Positions 11,985 through 23,600 of a stretch of DNA of 64,000 bases are shown here, one piece after another (position 1 is the stretch's first letter; each line of letters begins with the position of its first letter). The notes beneath the pieces were generated by a model that was not told where the DNA came from, searched no databases, and saw only the letters and a program-made list of their open reading frames with translations. A program made the translations under genes and the position numbers. Source of the stretch: Alopecurus myosuroides (lineage: Eukaryota > Streptophyta > Magnoliopsida > Poales > Poaceae); the NCBI GenBank assembly GCA_028641055.1, contig CM054057.1, positions 583,139,158 through 583,203,157 of the forward strand. The letters are read 5' to 3'.

Positions 11985-12735
11985 CCGTGTATCATAAAGA
12001 CTCGGCGAAAGACCAAAAATACTCGGCATAAGCTTTGCCGAGTGCCACACTCAGCACACAGGACTCGGCGACGTTCATCTCGGCAACCGAAAGTTTGCCG
12101 AGTGTCAAAACGCGGGTTGCTCGCAACCTCTTTGCCGAGTATTTTTGGGGCACACTCGGCAAAGTATCGTGGAACAGGTTCCGTTCCTTAGTCCCATAAC
12201 GGAACGGTGCTCGACGCTTTGCCGAGTGTAACACTCGGCAAAGATCCTGGGACCAGGCGTCCATGGTAGCGCCACGTGTCCTCTTTGCCGAGTGTCACGA
12301 CACTCGGCAAAGAGGCAGGCCCTGTTAGCCGAGTGGCATCTTTGCCGAGTGTCGTTTCGCCGAGCACATCGAGCTCAGCCGAGTGGCCTGTACGCCGAGT
12401 GTCCTGGACACTCGGCAAAGTCTAGAAACTATACGCCGAGTGGGTTTCTTTGCCGAGTGTCCCTTCGCCGAGCGACCTCACGCCACCGAGTGGGGTCTAT
12501 CCCTTGTACGCCGAGCCAGCGTTTGCCGAGTGTCGCACTCGGCAAAGAGGTTGCCCAGGCGACCAAATGGCACCTGGGAGCAGGCTTTGCCGAGTGTTTT
12601 TGTTGCCACTCGGCAAAGTCTTGCTCCGAGGTGCCATTTGGTCGCCTGGGCAACCTCTTTGCCGAGTGTAACACTCGGCATAGTGGCCATTTGGGTCTTT
12701 GCCGAGTGCAACACTCGGCAAAGAGGTTGCAGTTT
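11985..12735. repeat. TTTGCCGAGTGT subterminal repeat field
   Basis: Dozens of direct and inverted copies of CTTTGCCGAGTGT / ACACTCGGCAAAG are packed here. One large near-palindrome is centred near 12595, where ACCAAATGGCACCTGGGAGC faces its inverted copy. In En/Spm-type elements such subterminal motifs are binding sites for the tnpA product. The open frames across this region are by-products of the repeats. Confidence 0.85.
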
Positions 12736-13041
12736 TAACAGAAACTCTCTGTATTTGCTTCATTCCCTGCAATCAAATCACAAATTGTATTGGTTTCACA
12801 ATATTCAGTACCAAAACACTCCAAACAGACATCTTTCAACAAAATAGCAACAAATGCATAACATCAAACACATATTTGCACCAAAATAGCTACAAATGCA
12901 ACAAATATCTCCATAAGCATATAATACATGTCACAAATGTTTAAACATCATCCTACAAGCATCCTAAGTAGTTCAAAAGTCGACAAGTTCATGTTTGTTG
13001 CCACAAGAACGACGGGATCCAAATCAACTATGCACCGAGGT

Positions 13042-15283
13042 CTACGGAGCCGACTCGTCACCGTCAGCTCGAGATCCGTCCTGGTCCATGTCGTTCTGGG
13101 TTCCCGATGATGAAGCATTTCACTATAAATATCCATATTAGTCGACTAAACTGGAAAAATGAATCAGTTAATAAGCTGCAAGCCAACTTACCAAGTTCAG
13201 GTTGAACGGCGGTAGAGGAGGTAGAGGAGGAGCTGATGGATCCCGTGGAAGAGCGCTGACCATCTGCAAAGATGAAAATTGATAGACCGGTGAGTTTACA
13301 CGCATATAATGATGAATGGAACTAAAAGGGGTGAAAATAATACCTGCATCATTGCCTGCATCCATGCATGCTGGCTACTCATCTGCGCCTCCATTCTTTG
13401 GACCTTCTCTTGTGACTCCATCGCGATCCGCTTGTTTTCATCAACTTCATCCTACGGGATGTTTAATGTCAACAATTGCGCAACGCAAACAAGATATACA
13501 TGTGCTGAAGAATGATTGTACCTGCATAGCGGCGATGGCATCTAGTCCTGGCCGTGGGCGGCGCTCGATAGAGGGCGATGAGCTGACTGACCTCGCACGG
13601 ATCTGGGTGAGTGTGGGTGTACCTGTGGTATCGAAGGCGCCATTGGCGAAGGCAAATCTGCCGTTCCTTCGACCCTCTCCCGCAACCATAGCAACCTGTG
13701 GATCATAGGGGGCCGTGAAGGGGTCACAGTCAGGGCCGTGCTTCTCCTTTATCTTCTCGACGTACTTGTCCCACTTCTTACCGGTTTGCGAGTTGATCCA
13801 CTGCTGATCAGCCGGTACATCAGGTTTCAGCACCTTGGGGGTCCGGGTCCTACGGAAGGCCTGCATGCGAGTGATCTCATTGCCCTTCTCGGCCTACAAT
13901 TGAAAGCAGAATTATATTAGCAAAAACCTATAAAGTTACAAAGAACATTGCATTGAAAAGGAAAAATATGAACCGTTATTTACCTCTCTCTGGACGATGC
14001 CGGTGAGGGTGAGGCCGCCCTGACGGTGTCCCTCGCCTAGCAGAAGACGTCGGGCCCGGCACGCGGCGTGTTCCGCCTTGTACCCGTCGCTCACCCACTT
14101 CACGACCATCACCTTATAGCAAGGCAGCTTTTTGGCCAGCCACTGAGGCACCACCTGTTTGAAAAAATTAGAGCCACGTGAGACCACCCGGCGGCCATAT
14201 ACGAATAACTTTAAAGACTATGTCCTTACCTTCAAGTATTGGACCTCCGACATGTGAATCTGTCGGGCGTCCTTCTTGGACAACGTGGTGTTCAAGTATT
14301 TGGCGTAGAACTTAACCACGCACAACACACGCGCCTCGTAGTGCATTTCACGGATAAGCTTCTTGGCCATCTTGATCAGCACAGCCGTGGCCCTACCCTC
14401 TTCCCCCTCGACGCAGGTGAAGTAGTCCTACAACCATTGCAGAAATTGAATACATTAGCACGATATATATATATATCACGAAAGATATTGCCCTAAAACC
14501 ATTTAGCATTGGAAAATATACTAACCCAGAAATCTGTAATCACCCGGGTGCCTAAGTGGTCGTACACCCGGCCCCACTTGTCCGCCACATCGGGCACCTG
14601 CTCGTAGTGCTTCCAGGAAGCAGCTGGCTCCTCCTTGCCATCCAGGGTGACCAAGCCTGGGAAATGCTTCTTGCAAAGAAGCCCAAGGATGCCGCTCATG
14701 GGCCGTGGTGGCCTGGGCCCCACATACGCCAAGGACCTGCACGTGCACAAAAGAAAAACAAGCTAGTTAGTTATGTTTTGATGAAAAATTAATATAGCAA
14801 AAATGTAGCAACGATGATTAACAATCACTTACGTGTCGCCGTCCGGTCTGACCAAGTGGTGCCGGTGGGGGTATGGCGGCTCAGGTGTGCGAACAAGTCC
14901 TCGTCCTCCTCGGACTCCGGGTCCGAGGGCTGCTGCTCCTCCTCCTCGTCCCGGTCAGACCCGTCCTCGGCGTCTGACCCCTCCTGCTCGTGCTCCTCCT
15001 CCTCCTCCTGCTCCTCATCCTCCTGCTCCTCCTCGTCAGAAGAAGTAACCTCGGGCAAGGGGCTCTGTGAGCGAGCAGCCCGGTGCGAACCACGCCCCCC
15101 TGGGCGACGGGCCGGGGCTCTCCGTGAGCTAGAGGTCTCCTCCGTGCCCGCGCCGGGCGTCGCAACCCGTCGTCGCCCTATCAGTGTGCGCGCGCCATCC
15201 TCAGATCTGGCGTACAAGCCCGTCACATGGGCCTTCTTGGGGGCGGTGCGCTTTACCCCCTTGGGGGCCTTGGAACCTGCCAT
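13042..15283 (-). CDS. tnpA-like CACTA protein with Transposase_24-type segment, about 8 exons
   Basis: This is the second gene of the truncated CACTA. I place exons near 15283-14833, 14736-14526, 14427-14230, 14154-13984, 13893-13522, 13451-13344, 13263-13192 and a last exon ending at a TAG at 13044-13042. Most carry clear GT and AG borders. The first exon is basic, then strongly acidic (Glu/Asp run around residues 80-130). The middle exons encode RPMSGILGLLCKKHFPGLV, KWGRVYDHLG, and KVMVVKWVSDGYKAEHAACR. Exon 5 has WINSQTGKKWDKYVEKIKEK and GRFAFANGAFD, typical of the plant Ptta/En/Spm Transposase_24 family. The exon 6 product looks coiled-coil. The exon 1 to exon 2 phase does not join cleanly, so one indel or a different donor is likely. 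The product should bind the subterminal TTTGCCGAGTGT repeats, by analogy with maize TNPA. Confidence 0.7.
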
Positions 15284-15502
15284 GTTTCACCTGTTATGAC
15301 ACAAGAGGGAACCCGATTAGTACAGGTGAGAACAAATGTTAAAAAGTTAAATAAACAAAGAGTAATTCATACAAAGCATATTATGTACATGCAAAAATAA
15401 ATTAAAGCGCAATTAAAATAGTAAAGTGTCACAATTTCACCTTTTCTGTACTTAAATGTCTAAATATAAACTAGCAGAAGCGCTCATCGTAACCACGGGC
15501 TG

Positions 15503-15800
15503 CTTAAAATCCTGACATTTGTCATGTGCATGATTTTCTGCTGAAAATCTCCTCCCATGAGCTTGAAGAACCTGATCTTGTTCACGGCCATGTGCTCCCA
15601 GAAGTAGTGCTCTTGCCACTCCCTGCACCGATATTTTGGTGACCAAAATAATAGTGTAGGGAGTGGCAAGAGCACTACTACTGGGAGCACATGGATGTGA
15701 ACAAGATCAGATTCTTCAAGCTCATATGGGAGGAGATTTTGAGCACAAAATCGTAAGTGCTTGGAGACTCTAAGCACCATGACAAACGTCAGGATTTTAA
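15503..15800. repeat. Long inverted repeat (hairpin) with B3-like coding arms
   Basis: Two arms of about 125-140 bp face each other around a loop near 15629-15655. For example, AGTGCTCTTGCCACTCCCT in the left arm has its complement at 15655-15675. Each arm in its own sense direction reads WQEHY(F/Y)WEHM then VNKIRFFKL. The left-arm version (minus strand) continues MGGDFQQK, resembling the opening strand of a plant B3 DNA-binding domain (FFKxxxGDFxxK). A transcript would fold into a long, nearly perfect hairpin. It lies between the tnpA-like gene and the tnp2 remnant. The B3 assignment is tentative. Confidence 0.75.
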
Positions 15801-15936
15801 GCGCAAGTAATGTAATAGCAATAAGAAGTTCGGAATAGAAAAATATTACAAGCTATAAGTTTCAAAGTGACACACAAATAGTAAAAACGAAATGCTAATT
15901 ATACATTGACGGTTACATAGTTGGAACACAAATGGT

Positions 15937-17437
15937 TCAGAACCCATTGTCTACATCCTTGGGATCATAACTTGGACCGGGATCATCATCGTCGTTGCTA
16001 TCACGGGTGTACCAGCACTCTTCCATGTAGTTCGATGGTGGACCGCTCGGCTCCTCAACATCGGGTATGTGGAGACGTTCAAGTAGTTCCACGTCCTTAG
16101 AGTTAAGAATAGCTGTATCGTCGTCTTGCTCACTCTCGGCGCCCATGCCATCATCACCGTCGTCTTCTACCATTTCGTCGATTGTGGGCAAGTCGATGAT
16201 GAACCGGCTGGTGAGCCCATCGTCGTCCTCTTGATAGAACTCTCCCTAATAGGTGATGGGGTTTATGCGCTGGTGGTAATCTTCATCGTTTGGAGGAGGT
16301 GGTCTATTACGCGGTGGCACCGTGATCACCACATCCCACCCCTGGAGACGTTTCATAGTTTTGCATGGGTAGGGGAGATAGAATACTTGGGTGGCATGTT
16401 GTGCAATGATGTAGACATCATCTCCCCCATAGACAGATGCTCGTTCAATTTCGATCAATCCAATTTCAGGATTTCGTCTCACTCTCGTTGGATCGAACCA
16501 ATGACATTTGAATACAACCGGGTTCTTCTTGCCGAAATGGAAATCGAGCTCATAAATTCCCTCGACGATGCCGAAGTAATCACCACCGGCATTCGTGAAG
16601 ACCCCGAAATTATTTGTCTTCCGGTTCGGCCGTTTCTCATCGTAAGAACGGGTATGGAGGCGATACCCATTCACATCGTAAGATGTGAATGTCTTGAGGG
16701 AGTAGGTGAAGCCGCGGGCAAGTTGCCTTAACTCGGGACTCATTTCCTTGTCGGTTAAAGCCTACAAGGTCAATAGGAGTGTTACTTAAAGCTAAGATCG
16801 GCGTAAAATATGTCTCACTAGAAACCATGTAAGATAGAGTGTTACTTTTGTGGCGAACCAACTAATGAAACCTCCGCCTCCTTTGCCACCCTTCTTAAAA
16901 ATAGTCGTCTTCTCGTCGTAGGTAGGTTCTCGGGAATGATGTTTCCAGGTTTCTTTCTCAAATAACCTAGGTGCGGAATGACAAAAATGGGAGTTAGACA
17001 CAAACTATGGGAATGAAATCTTGTGAAAAGAAGGTGTTGAGCACTTACTCAATGTAGGGCTTTACTTCCGCCGTGTTCTTCAGGACACACGAGAGAATAG
17101 CCGTCCATTGTTCATGTGAGTCTACTTGCTCTTGCTTCGCGCCACTTGATCTGCCACCAAGCCCTGCAAGTATGCTAAGCTCGGGTGCATCCGCGGAGTT
17201 GGGGTCATTATTGTACCGAGAAACTGGATTATGACGAGTGGGAATACTTTCATGATAGTACTTTGTCGTGAAGTTTGCCACCTCCTCGTTGAGGGTTGCC
17301 TCACATATGGATGCTTCGATGCGACATTTGTTCGTGCTTTTCTCTCTAAGTTTCTTCTGCTCTCTCTCGGTTGAAAACATCCAGCGGTACTGCACAGGGC
17401 CACCCAATCGTGCCTCTTCAGCGAGATGCAAGAGCAA
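15937..17437 (-). pseudogene. tnp2: tnp2-like transposase, C-terminal part only
   Basis: The surviving sequence starts at HLLLHLAEEARLGGPVQYRWMF (DUF4218 region, 17437), where the element breaks off. It continues through EREQKKLREKSTNKCRIEAS and ICEATLNEEVANFTTKYY. A further exon reads WKHHSREPTYDEKTTIFKKG and GGGFISWFATK (about 16990-16845). Then comes the DUF4216-type domain (16743-16246: FTSYDVNGYRLHTRSYDEKR, GGDYFGIVEGIYELDFH, FKCHWFDPTRVRRN). A stop follows at 16248-16246, and the acidic C-terminal tail continues in frame to 15937. The catalytic tnp2 core and the N-terminus are absent. It cannot act as a transposase. Confidence 0.88.
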
Positions 17438-17438
17438 G

Positions 17439-17452
17439 TGTACTTCATCGTT
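17439..17452. repeat. 14-bp flanking duplication of the truncated CACTA
   Basis: TGTACTTCATCGTT here repeats 11948-11961 exactly, and copy 2 has it once (37185-37198). The first few bases may be shared with the transposon by chance, so the true duplication is 10-14 bp. Confidence 0.85.
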
Positions 17453-19056
17453 GCTAATAGATTTGCCTGATAAAATTAATAACCAAGATTTCTAGAAAGG
17501 AAGTTACATTAGTCGCTACCTCTGCATCAATGATTTAGAAGAATTTCAAGAGCAAAAGGATGGTTGCCAGAGTTCCGTCTTGGTACCAACTTCGTGAACT
17601 TATGTGAATCTGAAACGTTAAATCCGGAAAAATGTAGCATCAGAGTACAAGAGTGGCCTTACCGCAATGAAAAAGTATTGGCCAGGGCGCCTGGCCAACA
17701 ACAAAACAATACAGATTAAGTAGCTTTCAAATTAGAACGTAACCTTGTTGCCACAGTGAGCTCATCAAATGTCCCGAACTGTTAATTAATGGTCTCTACA
17801 CCTTTTTCCATACCCTAGTTGGCAAATATAAAAAGAATTTGTAATGTACGAAAGCATGAAATACACCTTAACAAAACTGCATGTCAAATCAATCTTGTAG
17901 CATACACGAGCATTTGACCAAATATCCAACTACACAATCTGAACTTACAAACCTGACATAGAGCTTGCTATAGTATGAAAGAGTATCCTAGAAGGATCAA
18001 TTTATTGAAAATATGGGCAAATATAATCTGTTCATAAATATGGATACGAAAAATAAAGCTAACACATAAATTTTTAGTCTTTCAAATTAATATTATCTGG
18101 GAAACAAATCGTTGAGAACTACCATCCAAGACTGAGATCCAGAATCAAAGAATCTGACATACAGAAACAATACATCAAGTGTTAAAACAAGGTCCTCCGA
18201 GATATCCGTCAGTTCATCACGCATCACTACACAAATCAGGTGTATCTTCCTCCGTGTGGATTATCAGGCCAACAGACATGTTCAATAAATCCACAATAAA
18301 TTCGTTGAAGTGTTGATAACATAACTATTTTCGAGAAGGGAGATGAAATAACTTTGGATAGAGGAATAGCAAGATCGTCTAATGTGTACAGTTCATCGAA
18401 AAATAAAGCCTGAATCTGTACAGCGTTGATGTCTCGGATACAGTGACGGCAATGGGTTTAAGAGGAATACCTTCAAAATTAGCAAGGTTGTTGAGGTGTA
18501 CACATGGCGTATGTGAAGGAGGCGTTGCAGGAGTACACATGGCGGATGTGACAGAGCCATTGCCGGAGTACACATGGCGGATGTGACGGAGGCGTTGCTT
18601 CGCCTCCTGTTGAACTGCAGGAACCCACAAGACAAGGGACTGCTGAATGGAATTTGGGGTAAGCGTCCCATGACCTTGACTCGTGAGGGGTCAACAATTT
18701 CATAGGCGTATCTTCTTGGACAACCGCCCGTGCGAGCTCGGATCCCATGGTTGTACGGCCGAGGACGCCGCAAGGTTTAAGCAGCGTTGAGCGCCTCTGC
18801 GATGATGGAGAAATGAGGACCGAGGCTGGCATGTCGGATGTCGCAGAAGGCTATCCAGATGAACGGATGGCGTCACCGCCTTCTCGTCTCGAGTGAAGAT
18901 GGCTCTCTGTCTGATCTTGTTTGTCTCCACCGTCTCCTGAGCGATCTTGGAAGAAGAGGGCGAAGGGTCCGAGTAGATGAAAACCCAACGGAGAAAAGAA
19001 TACGGGACTCAAGTACCTAGACTCAAGTACCTCTTTGTTTTCGGCCCGATTAATCG
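17453..19056 (-). other. Unidentified transcribed-looking region with exon-like frame (copy 1)
   Basis: Read on the minus strand from the copia insertion leftwards, this looks like a gene 5' region. An untranslated-like leader leads to an ATG near 18832 and a frame beginning MPASVLISPSSQRRSTLLKP, then GVLGRTTMGSELARAVVQED. It stops at 18479 here. The copy 2 version stays open for 172 codons because of differences in a short tandem repeat. Further left are exon-like pieces with AG and GT borders (e.g. around 17550-17620). I cannot assign a family. Confidence 0.25.
18498..18595. repeat. Three-unit minisatellite, about 38 bp per unit
   Basis: The phrase GTACACATGGCG(G/T)ATGTGA followed by a GAGGCGTTGC-like stretch occurs three times in a row. 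Copy 2 (38249-38355) has the middle unit altered and a short extra GGATGTCT insertion, so the repeat has changed since the duplication. Confidence 0.7.
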
Positions 19057-19061
19057 GAGAG

Positions 19062-19205
19062 TGTTCGACTTGTATTATACCCTATACAGTATGGTGTAGT
19101 ACACCAACCGTATAGGGGTCATGTATACGCCTTCGGGGGCTATTCCCGGTGCTATATTAACACGAAACCCGAGCCCTAACAGGCATCGGTTCAGGTCTTC
19201 CGAGA
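19062..19205 (+). repeat. 5' LTR, copia copy 1
   Basis: 144 bp from TGTTCGAC to CTTCCGAGA. It contains a near-palindromic TGTTAG...CTAACA sub-structure in the 3' LTR version. The primer site follows with no spacer. Confidence 0.9.
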
Positions 19206-19428
19206 TGGTATCAGAGCATCGCTCTTCCCTGACCTAGCCGCCACAACCCCGAAAAACCAAAACCCTCGAGCACATCTCGATCTACAACCAAAACCCGAGC
19301 AAGATCAATCGATCTACAGCCAACAAAAACCAAAACACAAAACCCAAAAGCCTCCGATCGCTTCTTACGATCCACAAAATCCAAAACCACAAAAAATCAA
19401 AAACCCTACGAGGTAGAAGTTCCCTGCA

Positions 19429-20600
19429 ATGGCGTCGGCTTCATCAACCTTCATGGCGTCCGAGCTCGGATCTCCTCCGTCCCAGAAGCTCACCAGTCGA
19501 ATTTCTCTTCTGGAAAACCCTGGTGTTTCCTGCCCTCCACGGTGCTCAAGTAATGGATTTGCTTGATCCATCCACCCCGGTGCCGGCCAAAACCGTTGAC
19601 ATTGAAGTTGCTGAGAAGAAAACCACGATCCCAAACCCGGAGTACACTGCATGGGTCAAACGCGATCAACTGGTCGTGTCGTGCCTGCTCAACTCGCTGT
19701 CGCCCGAGGTCCTCGCTCATGTCGTTGGGCTCGAAACCACGACATCAATCTGGGGGGTCATCACCGGCATGTTCGCCTCCCAGTCTAGAGCAAAAATCAA
19801 TCAGCTACGGGGTGCTCTCAATGGCACCAAGAAACAAGAGATGAAGGCGGCCCAATACTTCGCGAAGATGCGGGTTCTGCTCCGAGCTCGCCGCCGCCGG
19901 CAAGATCGTCGATGACGATGAATTGGTCGGATACATCCTCAATGGCCTCGATGTGTCGTACAACTCCGTCGTCGCGTCCGTCAACGGCAAACCAGGGACG
20001 TCCCTTGACGACCTCTTTGCGCAAATTTGTGCGCACGACATGCGCCAGCAGATGCTTGAAGATGCCGCCAGGGCGCCGGGTCCGTCTGCTCTTCAGCCAA
20101 TGTGGCCCGGCGCGATGGGCGCTACACTCGTGGAAGTGACCGCGGGCGCCCTGACCCACGTGCCGACCGCTACGGTGATCGTGGCGACCCCCGCTCTGGA
20201 GACCGCGGTGATCACTGCTCTGGTGACCGTGGTGATCGCGCCCCTGACCGTGGTGACCGCGCCCCGTTTCGTGGTGAGCGCGGGGATGATCGAGACCGTG
20301 GCAACTATCGCCGCCGTGATGATGACTCCACCTACGACCACCGTCGTGATGATGGTAGTAGGCGTGATGTTCCTCGTGATGGGCCTCGACGAGATGATGG
20401 TGGACGGCGTGATACCTCCCGCCGCAATGATGATGGACGGCGCTGTGAGTTTCGTCGGCGTGAACCAACCCCTTATGTTGATATCACATGCCAAATATGC
20501 AATATTCATGGTCACCCTGCCGGTGACTATTGGTGGCGCTACCGTGGCAACAATGATTCTGATAGTGAAGAGGAGCAAGATGAGAAGAAAGAAAACATAG
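19429..20600 (+). pseudogene. gag: copia gag, copy 1, frameshifted
   Basis: The gag frame begins MASASSTFMASELGSPPSQK at 19429. Two single-base losses around 19494-19507 (both intact in copy 2) put the next part in another frame, LVFPALHGAQVMDLLDPSTP. The retrotransposon-gag core WVKRDQLVVSCLLNSLSPEV and ETTTSIWGVITGMF follows. Another frame change occurs near 19880 (both copies), then DDELVGYILNGLDVSYNSVV. A long Asp/Arg-rich repeat region follows. The zinc knuckle CQICNIHGHPAGDYW (about 20488-20530) has lost its last Cys (Tyr instead). The nucleocapsid would be defective. Confidence 0.9.
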
Positions 20601-23600
20601 CCTCATACGGTGTGGATACTAATTGGTATTCAGATACAGGGGCCACTGATCACATCACCGGGGAGCTGAGCAAGCTCTCTACACATGAGAGGTACAATGG
20701 ACGTGAGCGTGTTGACACGGCAAATGGAAACGGTATGCCTATAAGCCACATTGGTTCTTCAACTTTGTATACCCCACACACATCTTTACATCTCAATAAT
20801 ATTCTTCATGTTCCTAGTGCTTCAAAGAATCTCTTGTCTATCCATAAACTCACACTTGATAACAATGTATTCCTTGAATTTCACCCTTTTTCTTTTTGAT
20901 CAAGGATCAGGCCACAAGAAGAATCCTGTTTAAGGGTCCCTGCCATGGTTGTCTCTACCCTCTAGTGCCTATCTCTTCAGGGTCGTCCAAGCATGCTTTT
21001 ATCACAATAAAGCCATCGTCCTCCACATGGTATCGTCGTCTAGGTCATCTTTTGTGGTTCAACAAGTTCTTAGAAAGAACTCATTAGCTTATTCTCCAGA
21101 AATAAATCCATATATTTGTGATTCTTGCCAATTAGCCAAAAGCCATCAACTACCATATCCTGTAGCCACTAGTGTCTCTACTCCTCCCTTGGAACAAGTG
21201 TTTTCTGATGTTTGGGGTCCTTCCCCTATGTCTGTTGGCAAGCACACTTATTATGTAAGCTTTATTGATGATTTCAGCAAGTTTACTTGGATATATTTGC
21301 TTAAGAAAAAATCTGATGTGTATCAAGTCTTCTTAAATTTTCAGCAACTAGTTGAGAGAAAATTTGACAGGAAGATTATCACTATGCAAACTGATTGGGG
21401 TGGTGAGTATGAGAAATTAAACTCCTTGTTTCAAAAAGTTGGTACTACTCACCATGTTTCTTGCCCACATGCACACCAACAAAAAGACTCAGCTGAACGT
21501 AAGCATCGTCACATTGTTGAAGTTGGCCTTGCTTTACTTGCTAATGACTCCATGCCTCTCAAGTTTTGGGACGAGGCATTTCTCACTGCCACATTCCTTA
21601 TTAATTTACTTCCTAGCAAAGTAATTAATTTTGAGTCTCCTGTAGAACGACTCCTTCAAACCAAACCAAATTATGATTCCTTCGTGTTTTTGGGTGTGCG
21701 TGTTGGCCAATTTACGTCCCTACAATGCACGCAAACTAGCTTTCCGTTCCACACGTTGCGTGTTTCTAGGGTACAGTCCAGACATAAAGGTGTTAAATGC
21801 TTGGATACATCCACGGGTCGTGTTTATATCTCTCGAGACGTTGTGTTTGATGAGAATGTTTTTCCATTCGCATCCCTCCACCCTAATGCGGGCAAACTAC
21901 TTCGCAATGAAATATTGCTTCTTCCAAAAGAATCCACACGTGGGGATGCACATGTTGTTGACCATATGCCTTTACCGTATATTCCTGTTACTAACAATGG
22001 CCAGGATGTTCCTTTGGATACTGCCGAAAATTCTGCTCAAAATGATGAAGATTCGGGTGCAAATAGCTCACAAAATGATGCTGCAACAAATTCCCTACAA
22101 GAAGACGAGGCCACGGATTCGGAAGTTGATGCTGGTGGCGATCCCGAGGGAGATTCGCCTGACAGCTGCCATCCCCATGCAGCTTCCCCCGTGCGCCCTG
22201 CCCCGCCAAACCTCTCTGTTTCCGTGCAGGTGGGCGGGAGCGCCGCTGGTTCGTCTGGCGCTTCGCCGAGCATGCGCATGCGGAGAACAACAATGATGGG
22301 CCGGCTGGTGGGTCCCAAGTGCATGCCAACAGCGCTGTCGACAGCTCTGCTCCCAGCGACCCCGACATCAGCGGCCACGCGTTGCCGCCCGATAGTCCGG
22401 TCTCCAGCGACACCGACAACCAAGGGCACGTGTCGCCTCCTGCTTCGCCCCGCGCGGATCACGATTCTGATCGTGATTCTGCCGCCGTCAGCGCCCCTGC
22501 CCGCCCGGATTCCGGTTATGGATCTTCTGCGCCAACTACATCCGTAGCTTCTCCTGTGCCTGGTCCGTGTACACGGCTAAAACAAGGTATTCGTAAACCA
22601 CGTGCATATACAGATGGTACAATTAAATACGGTCGTCAACCAAAAATCTATGAGGCTGGCATGGTTTGTTGTGGTTTACTAACATCTACAGGAGAACCAG
22701 TTTCTGTTACTGATGCTCTAAATAATTCTGAGTGGCGCAAAGCAATTGAGGAGGAATACAGTGCACAACAAGACTTGGCATCTTGTTCCATCCAGTAAAA
22801 CAAAAAATGTAATTGATTGCAAATGGGTTCATCGCATCAAAAGGAAGGCAGACGGTACCATTAACAGGTATAAGGCTCGTTTGGTTGCAAAAGGTTTTAA
22901 GCAACGTTACATAGATTCACTTGGGGATACTAATGTTTGTTAAACTGCAATATTCGTATTGTTATGACTATGTCTGTTTCTCGGGGTTGGAGATTAAGGC
23001 AGCTAGATGTCAAGAACGCGTTTTTTGCATGGTGTTCTGGAATCGGAAGTCTATATGAAACAACCCCCAGGTTTTGAAAATTCCGCTGCGCCTGGTTATG
23101 TGTGCAAACTTGATAAAGCACTATATGGACTGAAACAAGCACCAAGGGCTTGGTACTCTAGACTCATCTCTAAACTTTATGATCTTGGCTTCACATCCTC
23201 TAAAGCTGATACCTCCTTATTTATCTATGAAAGATCAGATGTCACTACCTTTGTTTTGATATATGTTGATGACATCATTGTGACTAGCTCTTCAGATGAT
23301 GCTATATCAGTTTTACTTCAAGACCTCAACAGGTGTTTTGCTATCAAGGATCTTGGTGAGCTCCACTTTTTCTTAGGTCTTGAAGTCCAGAAAACAGAAA
23401 ATGGTCTTCTCATGACACAAACAAAATATGCTACTGAGTTACTTCATCGGGTTGGTATGTATCATTGCAAGCCTGCGCCCACTCCACTGTCTCCCTCGGA
23501 AAAACTCTCTCTACATGAAGGTACACTCCTAGGGCCTGATGATAGCACTCAATATCGCAGTATAGTTGGTGCCCTTCAGTATTTGACTCTCACACGTGCT

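Larger units (their letters stand above)
11962..17438 (-). mobile_element. CACTA transposon lacking one end, flanked by a 14-bp duplication
   Basis: The left end is a proper CACTA terminus, CACTACTAGAATCCGG at 11962, followed by about 750 bp of TTTGCCGAGTGT subterminal repeats. On the minus strand the element carries the C-terminal part of tnp2 (17437-15937) and then a tnpA-like gene (15283-13042). The right end has no inverted terminus: coding sequence for tnp2 stops abruptly at host DNA, so the transposase N-terminus and the 5' end are missing. The flanks are TGTACTTCATCGTT at 11948-11961 and again at 17439-17452, present once at 37185-37198 in copy 2. A CACTA integration should duplicate 3 bp, so this insertion probably arrived by another route, such as break repair. 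Confidence 0.85.

Noticed and set aside
11985..12735. Regularly spaced short repeats resembling a CRISPR-like array
   Set aside because: The repeats occur in both orientations at irregular spacing next to a CACTA end. They are CACTA subterminal motifs.
12383..12847. Several 70-150 codon frames on both strands
   Set aside because: All are products of the TTTGCCGAGTGT repeat field, which happens to lack stops.
19206..19217. tRNA-like match TGGTATCAGAGC
   Set aside because: This is the retrotransposon primer-binding site, complementary to the tRNA-Met 3' end, not a tRNA gene.
19818..20468. Long minus-strand frame rich in His
   Set aside because: It is the shadow of the Asp/Arg-rich gag repeat on the other strand; the gag frame has the family motifs.
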